A stretch of 64,000 bases of DNA from Burkholderia sp052045245 (lineage in GTDB: Bacteria; Pseudomonadota; Gammaproteobacteria; Burkholderiales; Burkholderiaceae), in the NCBI RefSeq assembly GCF_052045245.1, contig NZ_JBQEON010000003.1:62001-126000 (forward strand), in the 5' to 3' direction. The position numbers and the translations under genes are program-made. Within the stretch, counting starts at the first letter, position 1. Each line of letters starts with the position of its first letter. Shown here piece by piece: positions 43,681 through 52,624 of the stretch. The notes under the pieces are model-generated. The model was given only the letters and a program-made list of their open reading frames with translations, had not been told where the DNA came from and did no database searches.

Positions 43681-44073
43681 ATGGCGCTCGACCAACAACA
43701 ACGTCAGACGCTGCAGCGGCGGCTGACCGACAGCGAGCAGGCGTTGCGAACGGAAATCCGGACGAGCGAGGACCAGCGCGCGTCCGAGTCCTATGCCGAG
43801 CTCGCCGGCGCGGCGCCGGACGAGGGCGACGAGGCGAACGCCGATCTGTTCGTCGACGTCGACCATGCATTGATCGGCATGAAGCTGGCCGAACTGCGCG
43901 CGATCGGGCGCGCGCAGCAGCGCATGCGCGACGGCAGCTACGGCGAATGCATCGATTGCGATGCGGCGGTCGGCTACGAACGGCTGCTCGCACGGCCGAC
44001 GGCCGAGCGCTGCACGCATTGCCAGTCGGTGTACGAGCGGCGGTACGCGACGACGCCACGCGCATCGCTCTGA
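43681..44073 (+). CDS. DksA/TraR-family zinc-finger protein
   Basis: 130 residues from the ATG at 43681 (GGAGAAACGGCG upstream); an in-frame extension to 43582 has no homology. An N-terminal coiled-coil pair (QQQRQTLQRRLTDSEQALRTEI) is followed by a four-Cys zinc finger (CIDCDAAV ... CTHCQSVYERR). Short members bind RNA polymerase in the secondary channel and modulate transcription with or without ppGpp. The tip Asp-Asp pair of true DksA is not obvious, so it is probably an accessory paralogue. Confidence 0.85.
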   Translation: MALDQQQRQTLQRRLTDSEQALRTEIRTSEDQRASESYAELAGAAPDEGDEANADLFVDVDHALIGMKLAELRAIGRAQQRMRDGSYGECIDCDAAVGYERLLARPTAERCTHCQSVYERRYATTPRASL

Positions 44074-44240
44074 CATCGGCACCGGGGCCGCGCGATCGGC
44101 GTGCTCCGCGCGACCCGATACGGGCAGTCGGCGCAGGATGACCAACGGGTGCCCGCCGCCGTCGACAGGCGGCGCCGGGCCGGCAGACGCCGTCGCGCCA
44201 GCGCACGGCGCCATCCACGTGGAAGGGAGCCACGCCGATC

Positions 44241-46007
44241 ATGCCGATCCACAATGCCGAGTGCGCGGCCGTGTTCGCCGAAATCGCCGACATGCTCGAA
44301 ATCCAGGGCGCGAATCCGTTCCGGGTGCGCGCGTATCGCAATGCGGCCCGCACGATCGCGGACTACGGACGCGACATTCCAACGATGATCGCCAACGGCG
44401 GCGATCTCGGCCAGATTCCATCGATCGGCACCGATCTCGCGGCGAAGCTGCGCGAGATCGCCGCGACCGGCACCTGCGAACTGCAGCAAACGTTGCGCCA
44501 CGCATTGCCGGGCGCGATCGTCGAACTGCTCGACGTGCCGGGCCTCGGCGCGAAACGCGTGAAGGCGCTGCATGATGCGCTGCACGTCGACTCGCTCGAA
44601 CAGCTGCGCGCCGAAGCGAAGAGCGGACACGTGCGCGCACTGCCGGGCTTCGGCGCGAAGACCGAAACGCATCTGCTCGACGCGATCGACGACCGCCTGC
44701 AACGCGAACCGCAGCGTTTCCTGCTGCCGGCCGCCGCGCACTCGCTGCTGCCGTTGCTCGACCGCCTGCGCGCGGTGCCGGGCGTCGGCGAAGCGGTGCC
44801 GGCCGGCAGTGTCCGCCGTTGTCGCGAGACGGTCGGCGATCTCGACATCCTCGTGACCGCACGCGATCCGGCCGCGGTGGCCGATGCGTTCGTCGGCTAC
44901 GGCGAGGTCGCGCGGGTGCTCGCGAACGGCAAGACGCGTTCGAGCGTGATGCTCGGCAACGGACTGCAGGTCGACCTGCGCGTCGTCGACGCCGGCGCGT
45001 TCGGCGCGGCGCTCGTCTACTTCACCGGATCGAAGGCGCACAACATCGCGCTGCGCAGGATCGCGCAAGCCGGCGGGCTGAAGATCAACGAATACGGCGT
45101 GTTTCGCGGCGACGAGCGGATCGCGGGCACGACGGAGGCGTCCGTCTACGAGGCGATCGGCCTTCACTGGGTGCCGCCCGAACTGCGCGAGGATCGCGGC
45201 GAGATCGATGCGTCGCGCGTCGGCAGGCTGCCGGCGCTGGTCGAACGCAAGCACCTTCACGGCGATCTGCATGCGCATACCGACGCGTCAGCCGGACGCG
45301 ACAGCCTGCGCGTGATGGCGGACGCCGCACGCGCGCGCGGGCTCGCGTATCTGGCCGTCACCGACCGCACGCCGGATCGCGACGGCGGCCGCGCCGATTG
45401 CGACTGGCTCGTGCGGCAGATCGACGAGATCGACCGCCTGAATGCGTCGTTCGACGACTTCGTGCTGCTGAAGGGCGTCGAGGCCGGCATTCGCGAGGAC
45501 GGCAGCCTCGACCTGTCCGACGACGTGCTCGGCCGGCTCGATCTCGTCGTCGGCGCGGTGCGCGACGGCTTCGACCTGGCCGGCGACGCGCAGACCGAAC
45601 GGCTGCTGCGTGCGATGGATCATCGGTATTTCACGATCCTCGCGCATCCGACCGGCCGGCTGCTCGGCGAACGCGACGCGTGCGAGCTCGACGTGCCGCG
45701 CGTGATCGCCGCGGCCGCCGCGCGCCGCTGCTTCGTCGAACTCGATAGTGACCCGCGGCGCTTCGATTTGCCGGACGTGTGGTGCCGCGAAGCCGCGAAA
45801 GCCGGTGTCTTGGTGGCGATCGGCTCGGATGCGCCGTGCGCGGACGATCTCGATCGTCTCGGCGACGGCGTCGGCCACGCGCGGCGCGGCTGGCTCACGC
45901 GGCAGGACGTGCTCAACACGCGCACGCTCGCGCAATTGCGGCCGTTGCTGGCGCGCACGATGGGCGGGCACGGCGCGTCGAAGCGCGGCCACCCGAAGGG
46001 CGCGTGA
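44241..46007 (+). CDS. polX: DNA polymerase X / 3'-5' exonuclease PolX
   Basis: 588 residues. Helix-hairpin-helix repeats at the N-terminus (LGQIPSIGTDLAAKLREIA, VPGLGAKRVKALHDAL, LPGFGAKTETHLLDAI), then the nucleotidyltransferase site GSVRRCRETVGDLDILV with the metal-binding Asp pair, and from about residue 335 a PHP phosphoesterase domain (HGDLHAHTDASAGRDSLRVM). PolX fills gaps in base-excision repair, with the PHP domain giving exonuclease and AP-endonuclease activity. Single gene, convergent with ald. Confidence 0.93.
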   Translation: MPIHNAECAAVFAEIADMLEIQGANPFRVRAYRNAARTIADYGRDIPTMIANGGDLGQIPSIGTDLAAKLREIAATGTCELQQTLRHALPGAIVELLDVPGLGAKRVKALHDALHVDSLEQLRAEAKSGHVRALPGFGAKTETHLLDAIDDRLQREPQRFLLPAAAHSLLPLLDRLRAVPGVGEAVPAGSVRRCRETVGDLDILVTARDPAAVADAFVGYGEVARVLANGKTRSSVMLGNGLQVDLRVVDAGAFGAALVYFTGSKAHNIALRRIAQAGGLKINEYGVFRGDERIAGTTEASVYEAIGLHWVPPELREDRGEIDASRVGRLPALVERKHLHGDLHAHTDASAGRDSLRVMADAARARGLAYLAVTDRTPDRDGGRADCDWLVRQIDEIDRLNASFDDFVLLKGVEAGIREDGSLDLSDDVLGRLDLVVGAVRDGFDLAGDAQTERLLRAMDHRYFTILAHPTGRLLGERDACELDVPRVIAAAAARRCFVELDSDPRRFDLPDVWCREAAKAGVLVAIGSDAPCADDLDRLGDGVGHARRGWLTRQDVLNTRTLAQLRPLLARTMGGHGASKRGHPKGA

Positions 46008-46040
46008 CGGTGCAAGTGCTCGACGGTGCGCGCGCCGCGG

Positions 46041-47156
46041 TCAGACCAGCACGGCCTCGGCCGGCACGTACGGCAGGCCGAGCGCGAGCGCGACCGCCTC
46101 GTACGTGATGTGGCCGTTGCAGACGTTGAGTCCCGCGCGCAGATGCGGGTCGTCGGTCATCGCGTGTTTCCAGCCCTTGTCGGCGAGCGCGAGCGCATGG
46201 CCGAGCGTCGCGTTGTTCAACGCGAACGTCGACGTGCGCGCGACCGCGCCGGGCATGTTCGCGACGCAGTAGTGCACGACGCCGTCGACGACGAAGGTCG
46301 GCTGCGCGTGCGTCGTCGCATGCGAGGTCTCGAAGCAGCCGCCCTGATCGATCGCGACGTCGACGACGACGGCGCCCGTGCGCATCGTCGCGATCATGTC
46401 GCGCGTGACGAGCCGCGGCGCCGACGCGCCCGGCACCAGCACGGCGCCGATCACGACGTCGGCGTCGCGCACGGCTTCGTCGATCGTATGGGCGTTCGAA
46501 CAGACGGTCGCGATCCGGTTCGCGAAGATCAGGTCGAGCTGGCGCAGCCGGCCCACGTTTGTGTCGAGCACGGTGACGCGCGCGCCGAGGCCGACCGCCA
46601 TCTGCAGCGCGCCGGTGCCCACCACGCCCGCGCCGAGCACCACGACGTGCGCGGCCGGCACGCCGGGTACGCCGGCCATCAGCACGCCGCGGCCGCCGCG
46701 CGGGCTTTCGAGGTGGGTCGCCGCGACCTGGATCGACATGCGTCCCGCGACCTCGCTCATCGGCGCGAGCAGCGGCAGCCCGCCGCCGGCGCCCGTCACG
46801 GTTTCGTACGCGATGCAGACGGCGCCGGATTTCACGAGCGCGGCGGCCTGCTCGGGATCGGGCGCGAGATGCAGGTAGGTATAGAGGATTTGCCCGCGCC
46901 GCAGCATCGCGCATTCGGCCGGCTGCGGTTCCTTGACCTTGATGATCATGTCGGCGCGCGCGAAGATGTCGCGCGGGTCGTCGCACAGCGCGGCGCCGGC
47001 GGCCGTGTAGTCGTCGTCGTGCAGGCCGATCGCGGCACCCGCGCCGTGCTGCACGAGCACGTGATGACCATGCCGCGCGAGCTCGCGTGCGCCGGCCGGG
47101 GTGAGGCCCACGCGGTATTCATGGTTCTTAATCTCTTTCGGCACGCCGATCAGCAT
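46041..47156 (-). CDS. ald: Alanine dehydrogenase
   Basis: 371 residues from the ATG at 47156, the exact family size; the open frame upstream is an artefact that crosses an N. The start MLIGVPKEIKNHEYRVGLTP is diagnostic, and the NAD-binding VVVLGAGVVGTGALQMAVGL is intact. It interconverts L-alanine and pyruvate plus ammonia with NAD. The family's catalytic Lys and His are in the KEPQPAECAML and YTYLHLAPDPEQ regions. Single gene. Confidence 0.95.
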   Translation of the reverse strand: MLIGVPKEIKNHEYRVGLTPAGARELARHGHHVLVQHGAGAAIGLHDDDYTAAGAALCDDPRDIFARADMIIKVKEPQPAECAMLRRGQILYTYLHLAPDPEQAAALVKSGAVCIAYETVTGAGGGLPLLAPMSEVAGRMSIQVAATHLESPRGGRGVLMAGVPGVPAAHVVVLGAGVVGTGALQMAVGLGARVTVLDTNVGRLRQLDLIFANRIATVCSNAHTIDEAVRDADVVIGAVLVPGASAPRLVTRDMIATMRTGAVVVDVAIDQGGCFETSHATTHAQPTFVVDGVVHYCVANMPGAVARTSTFALNNATLGHALALADKGWKHAMTDDPHLRAGLNVCNGHITYEAVALALGLPYVPAEAVLV

Positions 47157-47490
47157 GAGTCGCCTCCATGGGGAATCGTCATCGTTATCGCTTGTCGTGC
47201 CCGCGCGCCCTGGACGGTGCGGACGGGGGCGTTGCGCATGCATGGTCCGATTGCCGTATCGGAATAAAAGGGTAGCGGTGGCCGGAGGGAAGTCAAGCGG
47301 CGGCCCGGTGTTGCGGTGCNCCGCACCGCAACACGCCATGCGGCGCATTGCGACCGGACGTCGCAATGCATGCCGCACGCGCTTTCGGTATCGTCTTGCG
47401 TGGCGCGGAACGGGGCCGCGCGCCGGTATCGTGCCGGCCGAATCACGACAAGACTGACGGAGACACGATGAGACGGGGAGCCTTACCGAC
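47157..47490. other. Divergent gap with a 12-bp perfect hairpin around an ambiguous base
   Basis: No gene. At 47308-47334, GTGTTGCGGTGC and its exact complement flank a 3-base loop (N-C-C). It lies between the starts of ald (leftward) and the small membrane gene at 47491. There is no T-run. The N is probably a sequencing failure at the hairpin tip. Confidence 0.55.
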
Positions 47491-47904
47491 ATGACCGGCG
47501 CGTACTTCAGCGTGCCGACGCTTTGTGCGATCGCACTCGTTCACGTCTACTGGGCGTTCGGCGGACAGCGCGGCAAACGTGCGGCGATTCCGGAACACGA
47601 CGGCGTACCGCTGCTGCGGCCGACCGCGCTCGGCACGCTGGGCGTCGCGGTGGCGTTGCTGGCGGGCGCGTGCGCGGTGGCGTCGCGTGCCGGCTGGTGG
47701 TGGCCGAACCGGTATCCCGCCGCGATCGCGTTCGCGATCGTTGCGCTCGCATTGATCTTCGCGGTGCGGGCGGTCGGCGATTTCCGCTACGTCGGCTTCT
47801 TCAAGCGAATCCGCGGGTCGCGGTTCGCGCGAATGGATACGCTCTGTTACTCGCCGCTTTGCGCGATGCTGGCATTCGCCATTGCGTCGATGTTCCGGGC
47901 GTGA
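47491..47904 (+). CDS. DUF3995-type membrane protein
   Basis: 137 residues with four hydrophobic segments. The start FSVPTLCAIALVHVYWAFGG and the ending VRAVGDFRYVGFFKRIRGSRFARMDTLCYSPLC match the DUF3995 family: small four-helix membrane proteins of unknown role, common in Burkholderia and actinobacteria. No partner gene. Confidence 0.75.
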   Translation: MTGAYFSVPTLCAIALVHVYWAFGGQRGKRAAIPEHDGVPLLRPTALGTLGVAVALLAGACAVASRAGWWWPNRYPAAIAFAIVALALIFAVRAVGDFRYVGFFKRIRGSRFARMDTLCYSPLCAMLAFAIASMFRA

Positions 47905-48485
47905 CGAGCGGGGGCGCCGCATGCAGCGGCGTCGATCCGGACAACGCCTTCGGCCGTCGCGCGTGCCGGCGGCCCGCGTCGGCTGCAGAACAATCGCAGG
48001 TTTCGCGGGTGCCTTGGCCGACCGTTGCACCATCGTTGTGCATATCGGCGCCCGGATTTTTCAATTGTTGCGTTTTTCGATGCAATAAATTGCGCCGAAC
48101 CCTTTGGAACTGGAACCGGTTCCATCTATAATCGGCGCCACTTTGTCGCCAGCTCCCGAATGAGGGTCGTGCACGTTGCGCTTGCCGTCGGCGGGCGCGG
48201 CATCTAAGTTGAACAGGGGTCATGGCGACGACGGGCAGAGGCGGGCCGAGTGCCTGGTTTTGTCCGACGATCAGACCCGTGAAGAGGTCGACACCGCTCA
48301 GCGCAGGAATCGGCGCCAACGCGGTTGCATGACGGCGCCGCCGCGCGTTGCGCGGCCGGCATCCGCAGCGAGCTTGTGCGCAACACAGCAAGAACAGGAC
48401 GGCCGGCCGCGTGCGGCATGGCTGCCGTGTCGGGCATGCCGCATGTGGAATGCCCGCTACGCTCCCCAACGATCAACATCCGACC
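47905..48485. other. Long leader of the gluconate dehydrogenase operon
   Basis: 581 bases without a supported gene. A strong promoter with palindromic operator sits at 48104-48132, about 350 bases before the first gene, so the message would have an unusually long 5' leader. Small frames inside the leader have no homology. Confidence 0.45.
48104..48132 (+). promoter_or_regulatory. Sigma-70 promoter with LacI/PtxS-type operator
   Basis: TTGGAA, 17 bases, TATAAT. The spacer holds the perfect 14-bp palindrome TGGAACCGGTTCCA (48111-48124), centred on CCGG. LacI-family sites have this form, and it differs by one base per half from the PtxS site TGAAACCGGTTTCA, which controls gluconate/2-ketogluconate genes in Pseudomonas. 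Confidence 0.7.
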
Positions 48486-49226
48486 ATGTCCACGCCACCC
48501 GACAAACCCAATTCGCGTCGCCGCTTCCTGCGCACGTCGGTCGCGCTCGTGCCGATCGCGTCGGTCGCCGGTTGCGACCTGCGCGCGCCGTCATCGTCCG
48601 CCACCACGGCCGGCAATGCCTCCAACGCGTCGGCCGGCGCCGAACGCACGCCGTACAAGCCGACCTTCTTCGATGCGAAGGAGTGGGCGTTCGTCCAGGC
48701 CGCCGTCGACCGGCTGATTCCGGCGGACGCCGAAGGCCCCGGCGCGCTCGACGCCGGCGCGCCCGAATTCATCGATCGCCAGATGGAAACCCCGTACGCG
48801 CACGGCGCGACGTGGTACATGCAGGGACCGTTCCAGCAGGGCGTGCCCGAACTCGGCTACCAGTTGAAGCTCGTGCCGCGCGACATCTACCGGCTCGGCA
48901 TCGCGGCGGTCAACCGCTATTGCGAAAAGGCGCACGGCAAGGCGTTCGCCGAGCTCGACGCGCCGACCCGCGACACGGTGCTCGGCGGGCTGGAGAAGGG
49001 CAGCGTGCAGATCGACGACGTGCCGTCCACCGTGTTCTTCGGCCAGTTGCTGCAGAACACGCGCGAAGGCTACTTCTGCGATCCGGTGCATGGCGGCAAT
49101 CACGACATGGCCGCGTGGAAGATGATCGGCTTTCCGGGGGCACGCGCCGACTTCATGGATTTCGTCAATCAGAACGGCAAGCCGTATCCGTACGGTCCGG
49201 TTTCAATCAACGGGGAGCGCACCTGA
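48486..49226 (+). CDS. Gluconate 2-dehydrogenase small (gamma) subunit, Tat-exported
   Basis: 246 residues of the gluconate 2-dehydrogenase subunit 3 family. The start has a twin-arginine signal, SRRRFLRTSVALVPIASVAG, so the folded complex is exported by Tat. This subunit is needed for maturation and export of the FAD subunit, which lacks its own signal. Stop and next start overlap (ATGA) at 49226. First gene of a three-gene operon with the dehydrogenase and cytochrome c genes. Confidence 0.92.
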   Translation: MSTPPDKPNSRRRFLRTSVALVPIASVAGCDLRAPSSSATTAGNASNASAGAERTPYKPTFFDAKEWAFVQAAVDRLIPADAEGPGALDAGAPEFIDRQMETPYAHGATWYMQGPFQQGVPELGYQLKLVPRDIYRLGIAAVNRYCEKAHGKAFAELDAPTRDTVLGGLEKGSVQIDDVPSTVFFGQLLQNTREGYFCDPVHGGNHDMAAWKMIGFPGARADFMDFVNQNGKPYPYGPVSINGERT

Positions 49227-51004
49227 TGGCCGCAGAAAAGAAGCCGCACGTCGATGCGGTGATCGTCGGCTTCGGCTGGACCGGCGCGATTCTCGCGAAG
49301 GAACTGACCGAAGCGGGCCTGAACGTGGTCGCGCTCGAGCGCGGCGAGTATCGCGACACCTATCCGGACGGCGCGTATCCGAACACGATCGACGAGCTGA
49401 CCTACAACATCCGCAAGAAGCTGTTTCTCGACCTGTCGAAGACGACCGTGTCGATTCGCCACGGCGTGCAGGACACCGCGCTGCCGTACCGGCAACTCGC
49501 GGCGTTCCTGCCGGGCGAGGGCGTCGGCGGCGCGGGGCTGCACTGGTCGGGCGTGCACTTCCGGATCACGCCGGAAGAGCTGCGCCTGCGCAGCCACTAC
49601 GAAGAGCGCTACGGCAAGAAGTTCATCCCCGAAGGGATGACGATCCAGGACACGGGCGTCAGCTACGACGAGCTCGAACCGTATTTCGACTTCGCCGAGA
49701 AGGTGTTCGGCACGTCGGGGCAGGCGTACAAGGTCGGCGGCAAGGTGGTCGGCGACGGCAACGTGTTCGAGGCGAACCGCAGCGACAACTTCCCGCTGCC
49801 CGCGCAGCTCAATACCTATTCGGCACAACGCTTCTCCGATGCCGCGAAGTCGCTCGGGCTGCATCCGTACCGGTTGCCGTCGGCGAACACGTCGGGGCCG
49901 TACACGAACCCGTACGGCGTGCAGATGGGGCCGTGCAACTTCTGCGGCTACTGCAGCGGCTACGCGTGCTACATGTACTCGAAGGCATCGCCGAACCTGA
50001 ACATCCTGCCCGCGCTGAAGCAGGTGTCGAACTTCGAGCTGCGCTCGAAGTGCCACGTGCTGCGCGTGGACCTCGACGATACGAAGAAGCGCGCGACGGG
50101 CGTGACCTACGTCGACCCGGCCGGCCGTGAAGTGCATCAGCCGGCCGATCTCGTGATCGTCGCCGCGTTCCAGTATCACAACGTGCACCTGCTGCTGCTG
50201 TCGGGCATCGGCAAGCCGTACGACCTGATCTCGGGCGAAGGCGTCGTGGGCCGCAATTTCGCGTACCAGAACCTGTCGACGATCAAGGCGTTCTTCGACA
50301 AGGACACCTACACGAACCCGTTCATCGGCGCGGGCGGCAACGGCGTCGCGGTGGACGACTTCAACTCGGACAACTTCGACCACGGCCCGCTCGGCTTCGT
50401 CGGCGGCTCGCCGCTGTGGGTGAACCAGTCCGGCGTGAAGCCGATCAGCGGCATCGCGACGCCGCCGGGCACGCCGCAGTGGGGCTCGGCGTGGAAGAAG
50501 GCGGTGAAGGACAACTACGCGCACACGATCTCGATGGACGCGCACGGCACGAACATGTCGTACCGCGACGTCTACCTCGACCTCGATCCGACCTATCGCG
50601 ATTCGTACGGCCAGCCGCTGTTGCGGATGACCTTCGACTGGAAGGACAACGACATCAGGATGGCGCAGTACGTGACCGGGCAGATGAAGAAGATCGCGGA
50701 GGCGATGGGGCCGAAGGCGATCGGCGTGTCGACGCGCGAGTTCGGCAAGCACTTCGATTCGCGCGCGTACCAGACGACGCACCTGGTCGGCGGCGCGATC
50801 ATGGGCACCGATCCGAAGACGAGCGTGCTGAATCGCTACCTGCAGTGCTGGGACGTGCACAACGTGTTCGTGATGGGCGCCTCGGCGCTGCCGCAAGGCA
50901 TCGGCTACAACCCGACCGGGATCATCGCGGCGCTGGCCTACTGGTCGGCACGCGCGATCCGCGAGCAATACCTGAAAAATCCCGCCCCGCTGGTGAACGC
51001 ATGA
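49226..51004 (+). CDS. Gluconate 2-dehydrogenase FAD subunit (GMC oxidoreductase)
   Basis: 592 residues. FAD motif GFGWTG at residues 15-20; the GMC C-terminal segment HLVGGAIMGTDPKTSVLNRY and the final GIGYNPTGIIAALAYW are present. A Cys cluster C237-x2-C240-x2-C243-x4-C248 resembles the 3Fe-4S-binding site of related FAD dehydrogenases. It oxidises D-gluconate (or a similar sugar acid or polyol) to 2-keto-gluconate in the periplasm. It has no signal peptide and depends on the Tat-type small subunit. Electrons pass to the cytochrome c encoded next. Substrate is inferred from the three-subunit layout. Confidence 0.9.
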   Translation: MAAEKKPHVDAVIVGFGWTGAILAKELTEAGLNVVALERGEYRDTYPDGAYPNTIDELTYNIRKKLFLDLSKTTVSIRHGVQDTALPYRQLAAFLPGEGVGGAGLHWSGVHFRITPEELRLRSHYEERYGKKFIPEGMTIQDTGVSYDELEPYFDFAEKVFGTSGQAYKVGGKVVGDGNVFEANRSDNFPLPAQLNTYSAQRFSDAAKSLGLHPYRLPSANTSGPYTNPYGVQMGPCNFCGYCSGYACYMYSKASPNLNILPALKQVSNFELRSKCHVLRVDLDDTKKRATGVTYVDPAGREVHQPADLVIVAAFQYHNVHLLLLSGIGKPYDLISGEGVVGRNFAYQNLSTIKAFFDKDTYTNPFIGAGGNGVAVDDFNSDNFDHGPLGFVGGSPLWVNQSGVKPISGIATPPGTPQWGSAWKKAVKDNYAHTISMDAHGTNMSYRDVYLDLDPTYRDSYGQPLLRMTFDWKDNDIRMAQYVTGQMKKIAEAMGPKAIGVSTREFGKHFDSRAYQTTHLVGGAIMGTDPKTSVLNRYLQCWDVHNVFVMGASALPQGIGYNPTGIIAALAYWSARAIREQYLKNPAPLVNA

Positions 51005-52419
51005 AGAGGACGATGAACCACCACAACGCCGCGCGCTGCGTGTCCCCGCTGCGGCGCGCAGTGGCGATCGGCACGGCATGGGCGGCGTTCGGCCTCGCCG
51101 GCGGATCGGCCTTCGCGCAACCGGCAGCGCCGGCTCCGGGCCCGGCCGCGGCACCGGTCGCCCAGTCGGCCGACGCGGCCCTCGTCAAGCGCGGCGAATA
51201 CCTTGCCCGCGCGGGCGACTGCATCGCGTGCCATACCGCGAGCGGCGGCAAGCCGTTCGCGGGCGGACTGAAGTTCGACACGCCGATCGGCGCGATCTAC
51301 TCGACCAACATCACGCCGGACGCGAAGACGGGCCTGGGCGGCTGGACGTTCGACGACTTCACCCGCGCGGTGCGCGAGGGCGTGCGCAAGAACGGCGACA
51401 CGATGTACCCGGCGATGCCGTTCCCGTCCTACGCGCGTCTGAACGACGACGACATGAAGGCGCTGTACGCGTACTTCATGCACGGCGTCGCGCCGGTCGA
51501 GCACGAGAACCGCAAGGTGGACATCGTGTGGCCGCTGTCGATGCGCTGGCCGCTGACGTTCTGGCGCAAGATGTTCGCGCCGGCGCCGAAGCCGTTCGAT
51601 GCGGCGGCGTACACCGATCCGGTGGTCGCGCGCGGCGCGTACCTCGTGCAGGGTCTCGGCCATTGCGGCGCGTGCCACACGCCGCGTGCGGTGACGATGC
51701 AGGAGCGCGCGCTGACCGATGCGGGCGGCCTCGACTTCCTGGCCGGCGGCGCGGCGATCGACGGCTGGGTGCCGACGAGCCTGCGCGGCGAGCCGCGCAC
51801 CGGGCTCGGCACGTGGAATGAAACCGAGATCGTGCAGTTCCTGAAGACGGGCCGCACGCTGCGCACGGCCGCGTTCGGCGGGATGACGGACGTGGTCGGC
51901 CACAGCATGCAGCACATGACCGACGGCGACCTGACCGCGATCGCGCGTTACCTGAAGACGCTGCCGCCGCGCGTGCAGGGCGAGCAGCCGCACGTGTACG
52001 ACGCGGCCGCCGCGAAGGCGCTGCAGGCCGGCGACGCGAGCAAGCCCGGCGCGGCCGTCTATCGCGACAACTGCACGGCGTGCCACCGCAGCGACGGCCA
52101 CGGCTATACGCGCGTGTTCCCGGCGCTCGCCGGCAACCCGGTCGTGCAGGGCGACGATCCGACGTCGCTGATCCACGTCGTGCTGGAAGGCAGCGCGCTG
52201 CAGGGCACGCGCACCGCGCCGTCGACCTTCACGATGCCGCCGTTCGGCTGGCGCCTGTCGGATCAGGAAGTCGCGGACGTGTCGAACTTCGTGCGCACGA
52301 GCTGGGGCAATACGGGTACGGCGATCACGGCCGCGCAGGTCGCGAAGGTACGCAAGAGCGTGCCGTCGACGCGGCCCGAGCCGCCGCCGGGCGCACGCTT
52401 CCCGCAGGCGTCGCGCTGA
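51001..52419 (+). CDS. Tri-haem cytochrome c subunit of gluconate 2-dehydrogenase
   Basis: 472 residues with a signal peptide (cleavage near AFAQ). Three haem c motifs: CIACH (74-78), CGACH (222-226) and CTACH (358-362). This is the membrane-anchored electron-transfer subunit that delivers electrons to ubiquinone. It overlaps the FAD subunit by 4 bases and is followed by a strong terminator, so the operon ends here. Similar subunits serve alcohol, sorbitol and fructose dehydrogenases. Confidence 0.93.
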   Translation: MKRTMNHHNAARCVSPLRRAVAIGTAWAAFGLAGGSAFAQPAAPAPGPAAAPVAQSADAALVKRGEYLARAGDCIACHTASGGKPFAGGLKFDTPIGAIYSTNITPDAKTGLGGWTFDDFTRAVREGVRKNGDTMYPAMPFPSYARLNDDDMKALYAYFMHGVAPVEHENRKVDIVWPLSMRWPLTFWRKMFAPAPKPFDAAAYTDPVVARGAYLVQGLGHCGACHTPRAVTMQERALTDAGGLDFLAGGAAIDGWVPTSLRGEPRTGLGTWNETEIVQFLKTGRTLRTAAFGGMTDVVGHSMQHMTDGDLTAIARYLKTLPPRVQGEQPHVYDAAAAKALQAGDASKPGAAVYRDNCTACHRSDGHGYTRVFPALAGNPVVQGDDPTSLIHVVLEGSALQGTRTAPSTFTMPPFGWRLSDQEVADVSNFVRTSWGNTGTAITAAQVAKVRKSVPSTRPEPPPGARFPQASR

Positions 52420-52512
52420 TGCACGGGGCGGGGCACCAGGCTCCGCCCGTTCCGCCGCGCGGCGCCGGCCGGCCCGCGCGACGTGTCCCGTCCGACCGGG
52501 GTTGCACCCCGC

Positions 52513-52558
52513 AATGGCGCGCCAGGCCGTGAATTTTTCGCGGCGGCGCGCCATTTTT
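52513..52558 (+). terminator. Intrinsic terminator of the gluconate dehydrogenase operon
   Basis: Stem AATGGCGCGCC / GGCGCGCCATT (11 bp) with a 21-base loop, followed by T-rich sequence. About 95 bases after the cytochrome stop. Confidence 0.75.
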
Positions 52559-52624
52559 CCGTCTCATCCCTTATCCTTCCATTCTTGAGCCTTACTAAAT
52601 AGTTACAAGAACTCGGGAGGGGGG

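Noticed and set aside
47905..48485. Small frames in the gluconate dehydrogenase leader
   Set aside because: Several short frames on both strands, none with a ribosome-binding site and recognisable sequence together.
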